Below are positions 38,201-48,726 of a stretch of DNA of 64,000 nt, piece after piece. The stretch is from assembly GCA_014898415.1 (NCBI GenBank), contig RCTD01000013.1:1240001-1304000 (forward strand). The letters run 5' to 3'. Origin of the DNA: Stromatinia cepivora (lineage: Eukaryota; Ascomycota; Leotiomycetes; Helotiales; Sclerotiniaceae). Under the pieces are notes generated by a model. The model worked only from the letters and a program-made list of their open reading frames with translations. It was not told the DNA's origin and ran no database searches. The position numbers were made by a program, and so were the translations under genes. The stretch's first letter is position 1, and each line of letters begins with the position of its first letter.

Positions 38201-39900
38201 ATTGTATCGTTTTTTTATTTAAATAGTATAATCCAATTTACTTTTGTACAATTGTTAATAATCAATATAAAATAACAATTCCCTTAAATCGATTTTGGGA
38301 ATAATCTTGCAATATCGAAATATATAAATTCGAGTCTCTTTGATTTGTGCAGATTCAATTGCTTCGGAATATAATTGATCATTTTAATGAGTATATACAC
38401 TTCGCAGATATCTAATTCAATTGGGATCTTTATCGGTTTAATTATATTGGATACTTTATGTAAATTCTTAATCTTATCTGGATCTAGATAATTGAATCTT
38501 CGATGTTATAACAGGTATCTCTCTTTCTCCTTAAATATTAATTCGTTATCGATACCTTTGATATTATCGATTATTTTTGAAGAGAAGCCTTTTTCCTGAT
38601 CATTTTGATATATATTAGAATAGAGAACTGTATTCTTATATCCTTTGGTTATATATAAAATCATGTATATTCCATTTTATATTCTAGTATAGATAACTTT
38701 CTTATTATCTTTTTTGAAATATATATAATAAAAGTTGAATTCCTTTTGCAACCCTGTTTCGCAGATCCTCTTTCCTGATAGCAAGTTTACTCCTAGCCTT
38801 GGTACATATAATATATTTGAAAGTAGTATCTTAGAATTATCTTTATATACTATATCCACTAAACCCCAATAGCGATAATATATCATTCTCCTATCAATCT
38901 TTATCCTTCGTTTAGTAATAGATTCTATTGATCTGAATAATAAAGGTTGATCAGATATATATAAAGAAATATCTATATCAGTATATCATTTATTAAAGAA
39001 AACCTTATTAATAATTTCCTTTATTAAATTACAATCTTCCTTTATCATATCTTTAATATCAGAATCTGATTCAAAGATATTGTTAGCAGGGTATACTTGA
39101 TCTTTCTTATTGAAATAAATCTTCTTTGGATTTAATAATCCCCTTTTCCTTTGGTAATAAAGGTAATTATAAAGGAGTTTGCTGGTTTATATTAAATATA
39201 GGCAGTCTCGTATATAATAATCTTCCTTTTGATATAGATCGCAAGCATTGTTTGAGATCTCGAAATCTAATTCTTGGTGTTGAAAAATATATTTAGATCT
39301 TTTTGCAATTTATACTAACTCTAATCCATCCTTAAAATGAAGTTCTTTAATCTATAAATACTTAATTTTATTATCGATACTAAAACTGATTTGGATATCC
39401 AATATATCCATTACTCCTTAATAATCGATTGAAAGATTATATATTAAAATCAAGAATAAAGCAATATCTTAATATACTAACCAATAACTTTCATTTACAA
39501 CTCCTAATTTCTTTTTATACTTTTTCAATTTGTCCCAAATTTTGATAATAATTATATCGGAATAGATATTGAATTGAAATTTGAAGTTCTGGATTATCGT
39601 TATATATATATTAACTGTAACTGTACTAACTCTGGTATATTTTGATTTAAGATATCTCCAAAATATATATACTGTTGAATATTTGTTGATAAAGGCTTCA
39701 TCGTTATTATTGAATATTATACAAATATACAATAATATATTCGCTTTATCCTTTAAATATTCCAATTTTAATTCAACATTGTAATATATACGACCATTGA
39801 TCTCATAGACAAATGCTATATTGGATCCTATAATCTACGTATATTCGTTTAATATTTGATCAATTATATAAAACTATCCTTTCCCTTTCAATTGTATCTT
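35251..39900 (-). pseudogene. Copia-3 gag-pol
   Basis: Reads right to left. Gag is about 39890-39250. The protease region is 38886-38677 (SNILYVPRLGVNLLS is typical of Copia protease ends). The integrase C-terminal part is 38001-37630 (123 codons open, with LPLEFWDE and KCYIYI motifs). The acidic linker is 37620-37159. RT is about 36960-35815, with a TRPDIAFSIERLSQF segment at 35815-36021. RNase H is 35487-35251, with DNQGA. There are fewer stops than in Copia-1 and Copia-2, but it is still broken in every domain. Confidence 0.87.
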
Positions 39901-40354
39901 CGTTTGTTTGAATTATTGTTTATGATTATTTTGATCGAATTTCGAAGAATTGTTTAATTCCGATATTATAAAGGTTTCTTATTATTTGATGGATATCAAA
40001 AATAATCTTCAGATTTTTAAGACAATCTTAAAAAAGAATATACAGCAAATAAATTCAAAATAATAAAGAAATATAAAAATAAAACAATAAAAGAATTCGT
40101 AAAATTATATTATAATATATTTTCTTATAATTATACAAACTTGCTCTTCGTCTTTACTATAATTCTATATCGGTATTGTATAGACTGCTTTCTGTTTTGG
40201 TCTATGATATTATAAGTTATAAACTGTATTATTATATTTCAATTCTGTTTCGATAATATTATATGAAAATTCTGATTTTCACTCTATTCCACCCCTACTA
40301 ACTATACTAATCCTTTCTCGATTTGCTTTGCTTTTTAATCATTACTATACAACC

Positions 40355-40367
40355 GGATCTTATAACC
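40355..40367 (-). other. Probable primer-binding site of family A (Copia-3 copy)
   Basis: On the minus strand the bases after the LTR read GGTTATAAGATCC. The same site is mutated in Copia-1 (7057-7069) and Copia-2 (9694-9706). The string resembles the complement of a Met-tRNA anticodon arm (loop CTCATAA) with one G-to-A change. Confidence 0.4.
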
Positions 40368-40533
40368 TGTTAATTTTTGGTATAGGAAATAATAGTATTA
40401 TTGATTATATAAATTGAATTAAGGATTTATAATTCTAATAGAAATAGAATTAAGGTTATCCCCAAATATGGTTTGTGCATTATTGTGGTCTTGTGACCTC
40501 AATTCTAATCCTATGATGGCCTCATTTCCAACA
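40368..40533 (-). repeat. 5' LTR of Copia-3
   Basis: 166 bp; on the + strand it starts TGTTAATTTTTGG and ends TTTCCAACA. Confidence 0.93.
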
Positions 40534-40538
40534 CTAAC

Positions 40539-41850
40539 TATTATTGTAAAGGAAAATTTGGAATGTTTATATTTCGATATCAAAAATGTCTTTACTGAAT
40601 CGTATTTGAAAGAAAAGATTTACTTCGAACCATCCTAAAATATCAAAATCGAAAAGAGATATATACTACAAGTCCTACAAAGTTTATATAATTTGAAATA
40701 AATTGAAAGAGATTGAAATTTATTATTGAAGAAAGAGCTTTTAGATATAAACTTTATACAAAGTTTAGCAGATCTATATCTATATATATCTAAAAATCAT
40801 AATATAATATTACTGGTATATATCGACGATATTATTATTGTATTATATATATTATTGCAAATCATTTGGTTCGATAAAAAGCTATCAATTTGTTTTAATA
40901 CTAAGAATCTAGGGGAGATTAGTAAGATCCTAAATGTTAAGATCATTTGTGATAGAAAAATGTATACATTAATTATGGATTAAAAAAATATCTTGATATT
41001 ATATTAACCAAATATAATATTATATATAAATAATACTAAACCAAGAAACTATTAATAATGGATTATACTTATTTCCGGTTAGTAATCGATAATAATGAAT
41101 TAATAAATATAAACGAATATCAATAACGAATAAGAAGTGTAATTCATTTAATAGTATATATTTGATTAGATATAGCATTCTCAATTAAAAGATTTTCATA
41201 ATTTATAGTAAAATCAACAAAACATTATATTATAATTTTGAAGAATCTAATATGATATTTATAATCAATAATCAAATAAAAGTTATAATTCAGGTTAAAG
41301 GGAGTACAATTTGATATCTACAAAGAATATAATATATCTGATAATATAATAAAAGTATATATAGATGTAGATTGGATTAATAACAAATATGACCGGAAAA
41401 GTGTTTTAGGGGGAATTATGATATTCTATAAAGGCCTTATATTGTAGACTAACAAAAAACAAGTGTCTGTGGTTATCTCCAATACAGAATTAGAATATAT
41501 TGCAATAACAATATTTATCAAACAAAGGAAATGGATTATATAAATGTTTAAAGATCTATTCAGATTAAATTATATTGGAAAGAATAGAGATACAATTTAA
41601 ATGTTTGATGATAATTAGGGTGCTTTAGCTTTAACCAAAAACCTATGTTTATACGAATGATTTAAATATATAAATATTAGTTATTACTTTATTAAGGATT
41701 TGATAGAAAAAGAGAAAATCGTTATTAATTATATCAATATATATAATATAATTGCCGACGGAATGATAAAGTTTTGTATAAGGATTGCTTTCGAAAGGTT
41801 TAAGAAAATGTTAGGATTAATAATTTAAAAGGATCGAATAAAATATCCTC
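40539..41850 (+). pseudogene. Copia-1 RT and RNase H
   Basis: Colinear with Copia-2 about 13520-14820. The RT catalytic box reads YIDD in the open stretch 40726-40983 (LLVYIDDIII), so it is better preserved here than in Copia-2. RNase H follows up to the polypurine tract before the 3' LTR at 41861. Confidence 0.85.
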
Positions 41851-41860
41851 AATAGAGGAA

Positions 41861-42027
41861 TATTGGAAATAAAACCATTATAGGATTAGAATTGAAATCA
41901 TGTAATTATAATGATATATAGATTATATTTGGGGATAATCTCAATTCTATTCCTATTAGAAATATAGATCCTTAATTCAAACCTACATAGTCAACAATAC
42001 TACTACTTCCTGCACCAAAAGTTAACA
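41861..42027 (+). repeat. 3' LTR of Copia-1
   Basis: 167 bp. Its first bases are mutated to TATTGG. It is followed by the GATTT duplication at 42028-42032 and preceded by a purine tract (AATAGAGGAA) acting as the polypurine tract. Confidence 0.93.
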
Positions 42028-42032
42028 GATTT

Positions 42033-42086
42033 TGATATAAAAGGGTGGCCCGAAACAGGGGTGGCCCGAAAGTAGGGTAGTTGACT
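42033..42086 (-). repeat. Right terminal inverted repeat of the TIR element
   Basis: This is the mirror copy of 6144-6205 with two GGGTGGCCCGAAA blocks. Copia-1 inserted at its inner edge, so only the outer 54 bp lie to the right of the retrotransposon. Confidence 0.8.
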
Positions 42087-43496
42087 TAATAGTCTACTTC
42101 AAATCTTTTTTAAATAACGGTTTATAAATTCACTGCTTTTGTTATTCACTCATCATCACATCTCCAACCATCCCGGGTATATATCTCCTGATAGTCACCC
42201 TTCCAGAGGTGCGAGTCATCGCGATCTTCAGCTCTATGTTTCATCTCAATCCTTCGAAAGATTATCAGCTATTCTATCCAATCCATAGCCCTCTATCACC
42301 TAACTACACACTATTCCGCATCTAAACCCAGCAAACCTAATCACCAATCTCCCAACTTAAAATCACTAACTCAAGTAACCAACCACTCATTGACACTCAA
42401 ACACCATCCGTCATCCCAAACCCCAAATACTTTCCTACGCACTTACCCACTTACGCACTTCCCAACCTACTACTCACGCACTACCCATCCAAACCCTCTC
42501 CTCCATAAAACAATATCCAATCCCAATCCCACCCCAACCCTTCACCCCCCCCAAACCCCCAATCAAAAAGCTCAAAACCTTTATTGCAATCTTACATTTA
42601 ACATCTAAACCCCAACCAAAATCTCACACCGGATCTTAATAATTTCATTATTATAGAGAAGAAATTATTATAATTTATATAATTCTTCAAATCTTTATAT
42701 ATATTTTAATTTAAATAAATTTTGAATAAAATAATTATAATCAATTACTATTTGCTCTTTTTTTTTTCTATTTTAATTTAATATTTTGATTTATAGGATT
42801 TTTATTCCTTGTCCCCTCTATCTCCCTATCACCCCCTCTCAATCCAGCGCCATTCTCCCCCTTCCAATTTTTCCCTTTTTTCTCTCCTTTGCCCCCCCCC
42901 CCCTTTTTTTTCCTTTCTTACAACCTCACCTCGCACCAAGTTCTCCCTCCCAATCCAGTCCCCTCCTCTCCCAAAACCTCACAACCTCACAACCTCACCT
43001 CCAAATCCCAAGCCAAACCTAACCCTAAAACCTCCAAATAAACCTCCAACAAAACTTACAATATCCCCTTTATCATAAAACTTCTATCTATCCATCCATC
43101 CACCCATTTATCCATCCATCATCTTACCCTACTAATCTACTTTAAATCTAAAGTCCTATTACAATCATGAAATTTATACACTAAACCCACATTCCTACCA
43201 GCTCAACGACACCGCTCAGTTGATGGGGATATATATGTATGTATTTTTATATATAGGTACGCAGAAATATAAAGCAAGAAAACTAAAATCTCACATCTAG
43301 CAAACTTCCCAAAAAAAGTTGGAGTATAGAAATGGTTTACAGTTGAAAAGGTATCATATACAATAACTAACTCTTTCTCCTCTCACTCAAGACATGCCAT
43401 CCCAATCTTCCTTCACAAATGCTCAAACCTCTCAACCTCTCCATCCCAATCGTCTCCTCCCATCCATCCATCCACCCAACAAAACCTCTAAAATCT
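42087..43496. other. Spacer with G-depleted, C-rich + strand
   Basis: From about 42290 to 43130 the + strand is made almost only of C, A and T (minus strand rich in G and purines). There is a run of 12 C at about 42892-42903 followed by T8. A very AT-rich patch (about 42640-42800) lies within it. Short frames in the tract (42390-42608, 42786-43078) are Pro/Ser/Leu-rich products of the skew, not genes. The part next to 43496 should include the 3' UTR of the FHIP gene. Confidence 0.6.
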
Positions 43497-46400
43497 CTAA
43501 ACAAACTTAACCTCCCCAAACAATCCCGCTCTAACTTGCACCAACGCCGCCAACTCCAACAGAAACTCCTGCAACACAATAACATTTGTCAAAATATGAC
43601 TAACGCTAACTTTCTTATCTTCTTTTTCTTCCGCATCAACATCCTCTGCCTCTTCATCAATATCCTTTGCCTCTCCATCACCATCCCCCTCCTTCTTATC
43701 CTCCCCATCCACCGCCTTTCCCTTCGAATCCTTGCTACCCTCCGTTTCACTACTATCCATCTCAAAGGTCTCCACCAGCGTTTTACTTTCCACCGCTCCA
43801 TCTGTCGTTTCCGATGCCTCCGTATCTCTCGCCTCAGTTTTTGATTTTTTAAGATCCGGAAATGGTATTGGTGCCACTACATCTTTTTTCGAGGGAGCTG
43901 GAATTCCGACCCTTCGGTTCAAGATCCCCTGATCAATAGCCGAAAACGCCGCTGTCTGACTAGGCAAAACAGTTCTCGACTGTCTATTCGCATCCTCATC
44001 ATGACTTCTCGATTGCGAAGTACCTCTACTGGGTGTTTCGGCGCCCATAGGAAATTGAGGTGGAGGATTTAAAGTACGATTAGTTGGTGTAGATAAACCA
44101 TGACTACCACTTGTGCTTCTCTGTTCACGACCTTGGTTTGAAGGGCGGCCGCGAGTCTGTGGAGAACCCGATCGAGAGGGCGTGTTGAAGTCGCCGGAGA
44201 AGATGCGTTGGGCAACTTTGTCGAGGGCGGATTGGCGGGGAGGTGATCCTCGATGAGTGGATGATTCGCGTTGACTTCTGGGTCGATGACGGACTGGAGT
44301 GGACATGGATGCTGCTTGTTGGAAAGCATCTCGACGTTGTTGGAGGATATCTTCGAAGCGGGGAATTTCGGTACGGTAGCTATTAACTTGGTCCACGAGC
44401 ATATCTAGTCGGGTAAGTAGCTCTGGTTTTGGGGTTTCTGACCATTTGAGACGACGTTGCGTTAGTTTGAGAGCACGAATCTGTGCTTTCTCTAAAATTT
44501 CGTCCGGATCTCCTACATTAGCAAGAAGAAGATCATCCATGATTTCATCTGTTCTTCCCTCTTCAGATTCCTCGTATACATATTTTGAAGGGTCAGGTAA
44601 GAGCCATCCATCCACACTCATGAAACCACATGTTGCCAAATCAATAATTGCGGCTGTCAATGAAAGGTTGGTTTCGACCGAATTTATGAAAAATGTCGAT
44701 AAAATATCGAGTAAAATCATAAGAACAGGATCTTCAGGTCTCAAAGTATGTGGTCGAATATCTTTCGGGGCACCAGGAATTGTTGCTTGCGAACCTGGAA
44801 ATTTCGACGTTCCACCAGCTGATTTAGGCGCAACAAGTGCTATAGAACAATTATGACTTTCCAAAGTGTTCATACTATCTTTGATATGATTTTCATAAAC
44901 TTCATCAAAGTTATCATCGCCACCAAGATCTTCGGCCATTGTGAGTAGACACTCAATTTCTCTTTCATGAGCTGCAATAGAACGTTGCGGTCCATCACTC
45001 AATACCTGACCGGTTCGAAGTAGTGTAGTTACAGCATATCGATGATGTCGTTTCAAAATAACAGACACAAGCTGCAAAGTAACGGTTACAGTCTGTGAGC
45101 TTTCTGATCGAAGACTTCCTAAAATAAGATCCACCAGGTTGTATAATGCAGGTGCACCCCCTTCTACCTGTAAAGCCACTAAAGTTGCAAGATCTAAAGA
45201 CTTTCGTTTCCTCGCTGCGCTCACTGATGCTTTCGATCCTGAAGGGGCGGGTGTGGTATCAGGTAAAGCAAGAAGGTAGTGAAGTATAAGATGAATCATA
45301 TCAGGATGATCCAAAGATTCTAGAATTCGTCTTAAATATGTCAAGACTGCAACCGATGATCCTCCATCAACATCTGAAGATTCGAGTAATGATGGATAGC
45401 TATGAACATTAGTCTTAGTAGTTAAAGAATGATTAGGAGCTCATACAGTAATTGTTGTAGGAATATAACCTGAAAGTGCTCCAGGAGTGTCTGTTTAACC
45501 TCCATGGATTTGCAATGATTCAGAACATCTTGCCAGAAGACCAAATGTGAAAGAAAAGTTTCCATGTGCGATTGATAATCCTCATCGACTGAGCTCACAA
45601 TCTCATGTGTTGTTAGAGGATGTCGATAATCGGAAAGTGCTAGAACAGGAGGTAATGCATCCGGGGGATGATCGATAACAAGTTTTCGACTGAGCTGACT
45701 GTAAAGTGCACCGAGACCCGTAGCCATAAGAGTAGCCAAATCACTCTCAACTATCCATTGCTCCAACGCCACATCATTGGAAGCAGCCTCAATAATGTAA
45801 AGAAGACCCGTCCTGGCGAAATCTCCGCACCTTCCTTCCTCATGTATGTAATCGATCAGCAGATAAAATAGTTGAAAATCCTCCTTATGCGTCTTTCCGG
45901 CAAACTTCTCATGCGGATCCGCAGTATATCCTTTTGCAATATCCTCATCCCTTCGTTGTGACGTAAACCAAACCGGCAAAATCTCTGGATCAAGTCTGAT
46001 CTTGGTCGTAATGTTAAATGACAACTCCACCACCTCTACCGCCAATTCCGAGCCCAGGTGGATATTGTTCGATCCAGTGATTTTAACCAACAAGTTCATC
46101 AGACTCTTGGCAAACACATCATTCTCGACGAAATTCTCCTCCTCACTATCAAGCAATGCAGCGAAGAGAGATACCGCCTCCCTAATGACCCCCTCATTGT
46201 AAGACGTTGTAGCTATCTTCCCAATCGAGATGTATATTTGTTTTTCTGCGGCAAAAGCTATGCATGGATGTGGTAAAGGACGGCGAGACTCATCGCTGAG
46301 CACTCGAGTGATTTCGGAAAGACAGATTCGTATTTGTTCTGCTGCTTCATAATCTCGGGCTAGATTCGTGGCACCGCGCCATAATTGCTATATCATATCC

Positions 46401-46741
46401 CGGTTAGCTCTCCCGTCTCACACCATTCCCACCTACCGTTCCCCCACCATCCGCAGATGAGTACACTTACCAAAAGACGATTATACTCCCTCTTGAACCT
46501 GGCCAAACGTTTCTCTGGGTTGTTCAATGTAACTTTGCTGCTAGCTGGCGCTAGGGAGGTGCCCGCTATCAAACGTTGCCACTATTATGGGAAGAACTTG
46601 TCAGTAAACATGCTACTTTCTTGAAATCTTGCTTTCTGCATAGATCAAGACATGAGTGAGATACACTGTGTACCGAGTTCCAACCGGAAAGAGTGTGGGC
46701 AAACTTACAAAATCCATGACTTTAGAGGAGGCATCATTCAT
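43497..46741 (-). CDS. FHIP / RAI16-like protein (FTS-Hook-interacting)
   Basis: The model has four exons on the minus strand: 46741-46709, 46581-46471, 46387-45447 and 45399-43497, giving 995 residues. Introns of 127, 83 and 47 nt have GTAAGT, GTAAGT and GTATGA donors and TAG acceptors, and the frame runs through all junctions. FHIP proteins join FTS and Hook into the complex that links early endosomes to dynein, as shown for FhipA in Aspergillus. The N-terminal WQRL...LNNPEKRLARFKREYNRLL segment and the helical region to about residue 480 resemble the RAI16/FHIP domain. A long Ser/Pro/Arg-rich disordered region follows, then an acidic Lys/Asp/Glu stretch (about 900-960). A final conserved helix (LTNVIVLQEFLLELAALVQV, then RAGLFGEV) is characteristic of the family end. 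The start at 46741 gives a short first exon (11 codons); it fits the splice site but is not proven. Confidence 0.85.
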
Positions 46742-47234
46742 ATCACCTTAAAAGCTGTCGCATAAATTAAAAAAAGTCCGAGAGATGAAGGGGACGCGAC
46801 CTCTTGAAACGCGCCTGCAACTTCAAATTTGGTGAGTTTATTCTTAGTCAGCATGGACTGATATCAATATCTGGCTTATCTTTGGTGACAATGATAATTT
46901 GGAGGGGTTGAGAAAACTTATGAATTAGGGGAGTATGAGGTATGTGATCAAGTATATCTGCATATCTCATTTCCCCCTTTTCAATCTTGTGTATGTATGC
47001 CATGATGACGATGCAGATCATAAGTTTTTGACCCACCTCATATGCAAGATTTATCACAACACAACACAAGACTGGATCTTATGCAAACAGGATGGTAGTC
47101 GAAGTAACATACCACATCTGGTATTTATTTCTTTCAAAACATATTCAAGTATAAATAAATATATATACAATATTTCCTCCTCTAAATCCAATTCCCAAAA
47201 ACAATCTCTTCCACACCATCTCATTCCATCTCAT
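46742..47234. other. Spacer between glycoprotein gene and FHIP gene
   Basis: This 493-bp spacer holds the FHIP promoter/5' UTR and the 3' end of the gene upstream on the same strand. No further ORF or RNA gene is recognised. Confidence 0.5.
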
Positions 47235-48726
47235 CTACACACCCCAAATCCCGACCAATCCTGCCAAAACCACACTGCCCACCCACAAAATCCCAATATC
47301 AGCTTTTCTCCCTATAGGACCTCCAGAATCATTCGAATTCTGCACCACGCCCGGAACCGTACTATTCGTCAACGCTTGTGCCGTGCCAGTTCCCGTCTGC
47401 GTACTCCCTCCCACTCCTCCCGAGGTGCTCGTACTAGCCCAATCCATAACCACCACAATTTTCGGCAAACTTCCTCCTTTTACCATAGCCGTACTCACAC
47501 CATTTCCCGTTCCTGTCGAAATCACCGATTCATTCTGCGTAATCAATTCGGGACCCATAATTATATAGTCAGAAGTCTGGGGAATAGTACTTGAGGTCTG
47601 GGAAACAGAAGAAATTGTAGCTGCTGCTGACGTGATTGTGTTTATGAGGGCTGCTTTTACTGTTGCAACTATTGTTTGTATACTTGGAGTTTGAGATGTT
47701 ATTGAAATATCAGCTATTTTGGTTATTGTAATGAAAGTGGTTCTGGTGGTTGAGCGAGTTGATTGAGAGGTCGTAGTTTTGATTGGGGTGGTAGCAGTTG
47801 ATGCAGATGATGCGATTTTAGTTAATTTATTAGTTGGGCTTGAAACGACCCCGGTATCAAAATTTCCATACATAGTGGAGGTAGTAGTAATAGTAGCCGT
47901 GATTTCATTGTAGGGAACATAGGCGGTAGGTACACCTCGTCCAGCACCAAGTCCACATTTTCCGAGATTTGTCAGGGTATTTGCTGTGTCTGCAGCTGCA
48001 TAGCTAACCATCCAATCACGCAATTGTGTAGGCAATGTTGTCGATATAGCCCCTGGTGAGTTCCAACCATAATCGGAATCATTGTCGGCAAGAAAAAATC
48101 CTGAGGGATAAGGAGAAATTTCATTGCCGGATGAGCTCTTGATGTCACTCGGATTAGGACATGCATATGCACTCCGCTTCAACTTTGGTAATGCAGTTGC
48201 ATATATGACATCTGTGTAGATCCAAACAGGTGTCGGCGATTCATACACTGTTCCATATGGATCGGTGAAAGCGGTTCCGTGAATGAATGTTGTCTCGGCT
48301 TGGTAAACTCCTAGACCAGTCCCAATAATTGTTGTAGGAAGGCCATTGATGGATGATCGTGTTATGGGTCTTGATGGCGCTGTAGAGTTTGTAGAGATAG
48401 TCAGGGTTCTTGTAATAGCTGTGTTGTCATACTTGTACACGACAGTAGAAATTGTTGCTACAGTAATGTTGATACTTTCGGAATACCATAGAACTTGACC
48501 AACTTCGAAAGATGAAAGATAGCAGCATTCCAAGCTAACAGCAGAAGATGTTATGGCTGCCCTGTCTGAACTCGTCGATGTTTCATTATATGAGATGGAA
48601 GCCGCTGCTGGATGTCAATTATGAACACCGAACTGGTTAATTGGTTGACTTACTTCGTTTTGGAAGTAGGCCTAATACTTGTATCGCCCATAGTAAAACA
48701 ATGAACAAAGTCGTACAAATTGGCAT
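47235..48726 (-). CDS. Secreted Ser/Thr-rich glycoprotein, probably GPI-anchored
   Basis: Two exons: 48726-48654 and 48607-47235, with a 46-nt intron (GTAAGT...CAG), giving 481 residues. The chosen Met begins a classic signal peptide (MPICTTLFIVLLWAIQVLGL). An upstream in-frame Met at 48819 would add 31 residues that are themselves hydrophobic (513 codons in all), so the start is uncertain. The mature part has Cys pairs near its N-terminus (ECCYLSS), several N-glycosylation sequons (NET, NIT, NST, NDS, NES), and a Thr/Ser-rich stalk in the second half. The C-terminus is short, polar and then hydrophobic (ILWVGSVVLAGLVGIWGV), as in GPI-anchored or single-pass cell-surface proteins. No enzyme domain is recognised; it is probably a lineage-restricted cell-wall or surface protein. 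Confidence 0.7.

Larger units (their letters stand above)
35053..40533 (-). mobile_element. Copia-3 (family A), reverse orientation in Copia-1
   Basis: The 166-bp LTRs lie at 35053-35218 (3' LTR on the minus strand) and 40368-40533 (5' LTR), with duplication CTAAC at 35048-35052 and 40534-40538. The length is 5481 bp. It inserted into the RT region of Copia-1 in the opposite direction. Its 35053 LTR and several frames are the best preserved of the three family-A copies (for example the DNQGA segment of RNase H and the polypurine tract AATAGGGGAG), suggesting a later arrival and fewer rounds of mutation. Confidence 0.93.
6890..42027 (+). mobile_element. Copia-1: outermost Copia LTR retrotransposon (family A)
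   Basis: The 167-bp LTRs (TGTTGG...TTAACA) lie at 6890-7056 and 41861-42027, flanked by the 5-bp duplication GATTT (6885-6889 and 42028-42032). The element is interrupted by Gypsy-B at 7087, Copia-D at 25467 and Copia-3 at 35053. Without them it is 5479 bp, matching the other two family-A copies to within 2 bp. Its coding remnants lie at 23.4-25.47, 33.74-35.05 and 40.54-41.85 kb and contain many stops. Its LTRs carry more G-to-A and C-to-T differences than those of Copia-3, consistent with its being the oldest copy. Confidence 0.93.
6144..42086. mobile_element. TIR element of about 800 bp, split by Copia-1
   Basis: The left end at 6144 and the right end at 42086 are inverted copies of one sequence of at least 54 bp. 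In outward-to-inward order it reads ARTCAACTRCCCTACTTTCG and then GGCCACCC; the TTTCGGGCCACCC block is repeated inside each TIR. Each end abuts a TA dinucleotide (6142-6143 and 42087-42088). A TA duplication and an AGTCAA-type terminus are characteristic of Tc1/mariner elements of the fungal Fot1/pogo group. Once Copia-1 and its GATTT duplication are removed, the element is 800 bp. Its interior is extremely AT-rich with no transposase frame, so it is best read as a non-autonomous MITE-like copy, later RIP-mutated. It is the oldest layer of the nest. Confidence 0.75.

Noticed and set aside
6890..42027. Independent solo LTRs as explanation for the many LTR copies
   Set aside because: Every LTR pairs with another of equal length, with shared target duplications at the outer edges.
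6144..42086. A Starship-type giant mobile element as explanation of the 36-kb block
   Set aside because: No tyrosine-recombinase captain gene or cargo genes; all sequence is accounted for by nested LTR elements with target duplications.
43010..43030. CCTAACCCTAA, a telomere-like string
   Set aside because: Only about two units in a C/A-rich tract; expected by chance and not an interstitial telomere array.
42390..43078. Pro/Ser-rich short frames as small secreted proteins
   Set aside because: Produced by the C-rich composition in several frames at once; no signal peptide or splice support.
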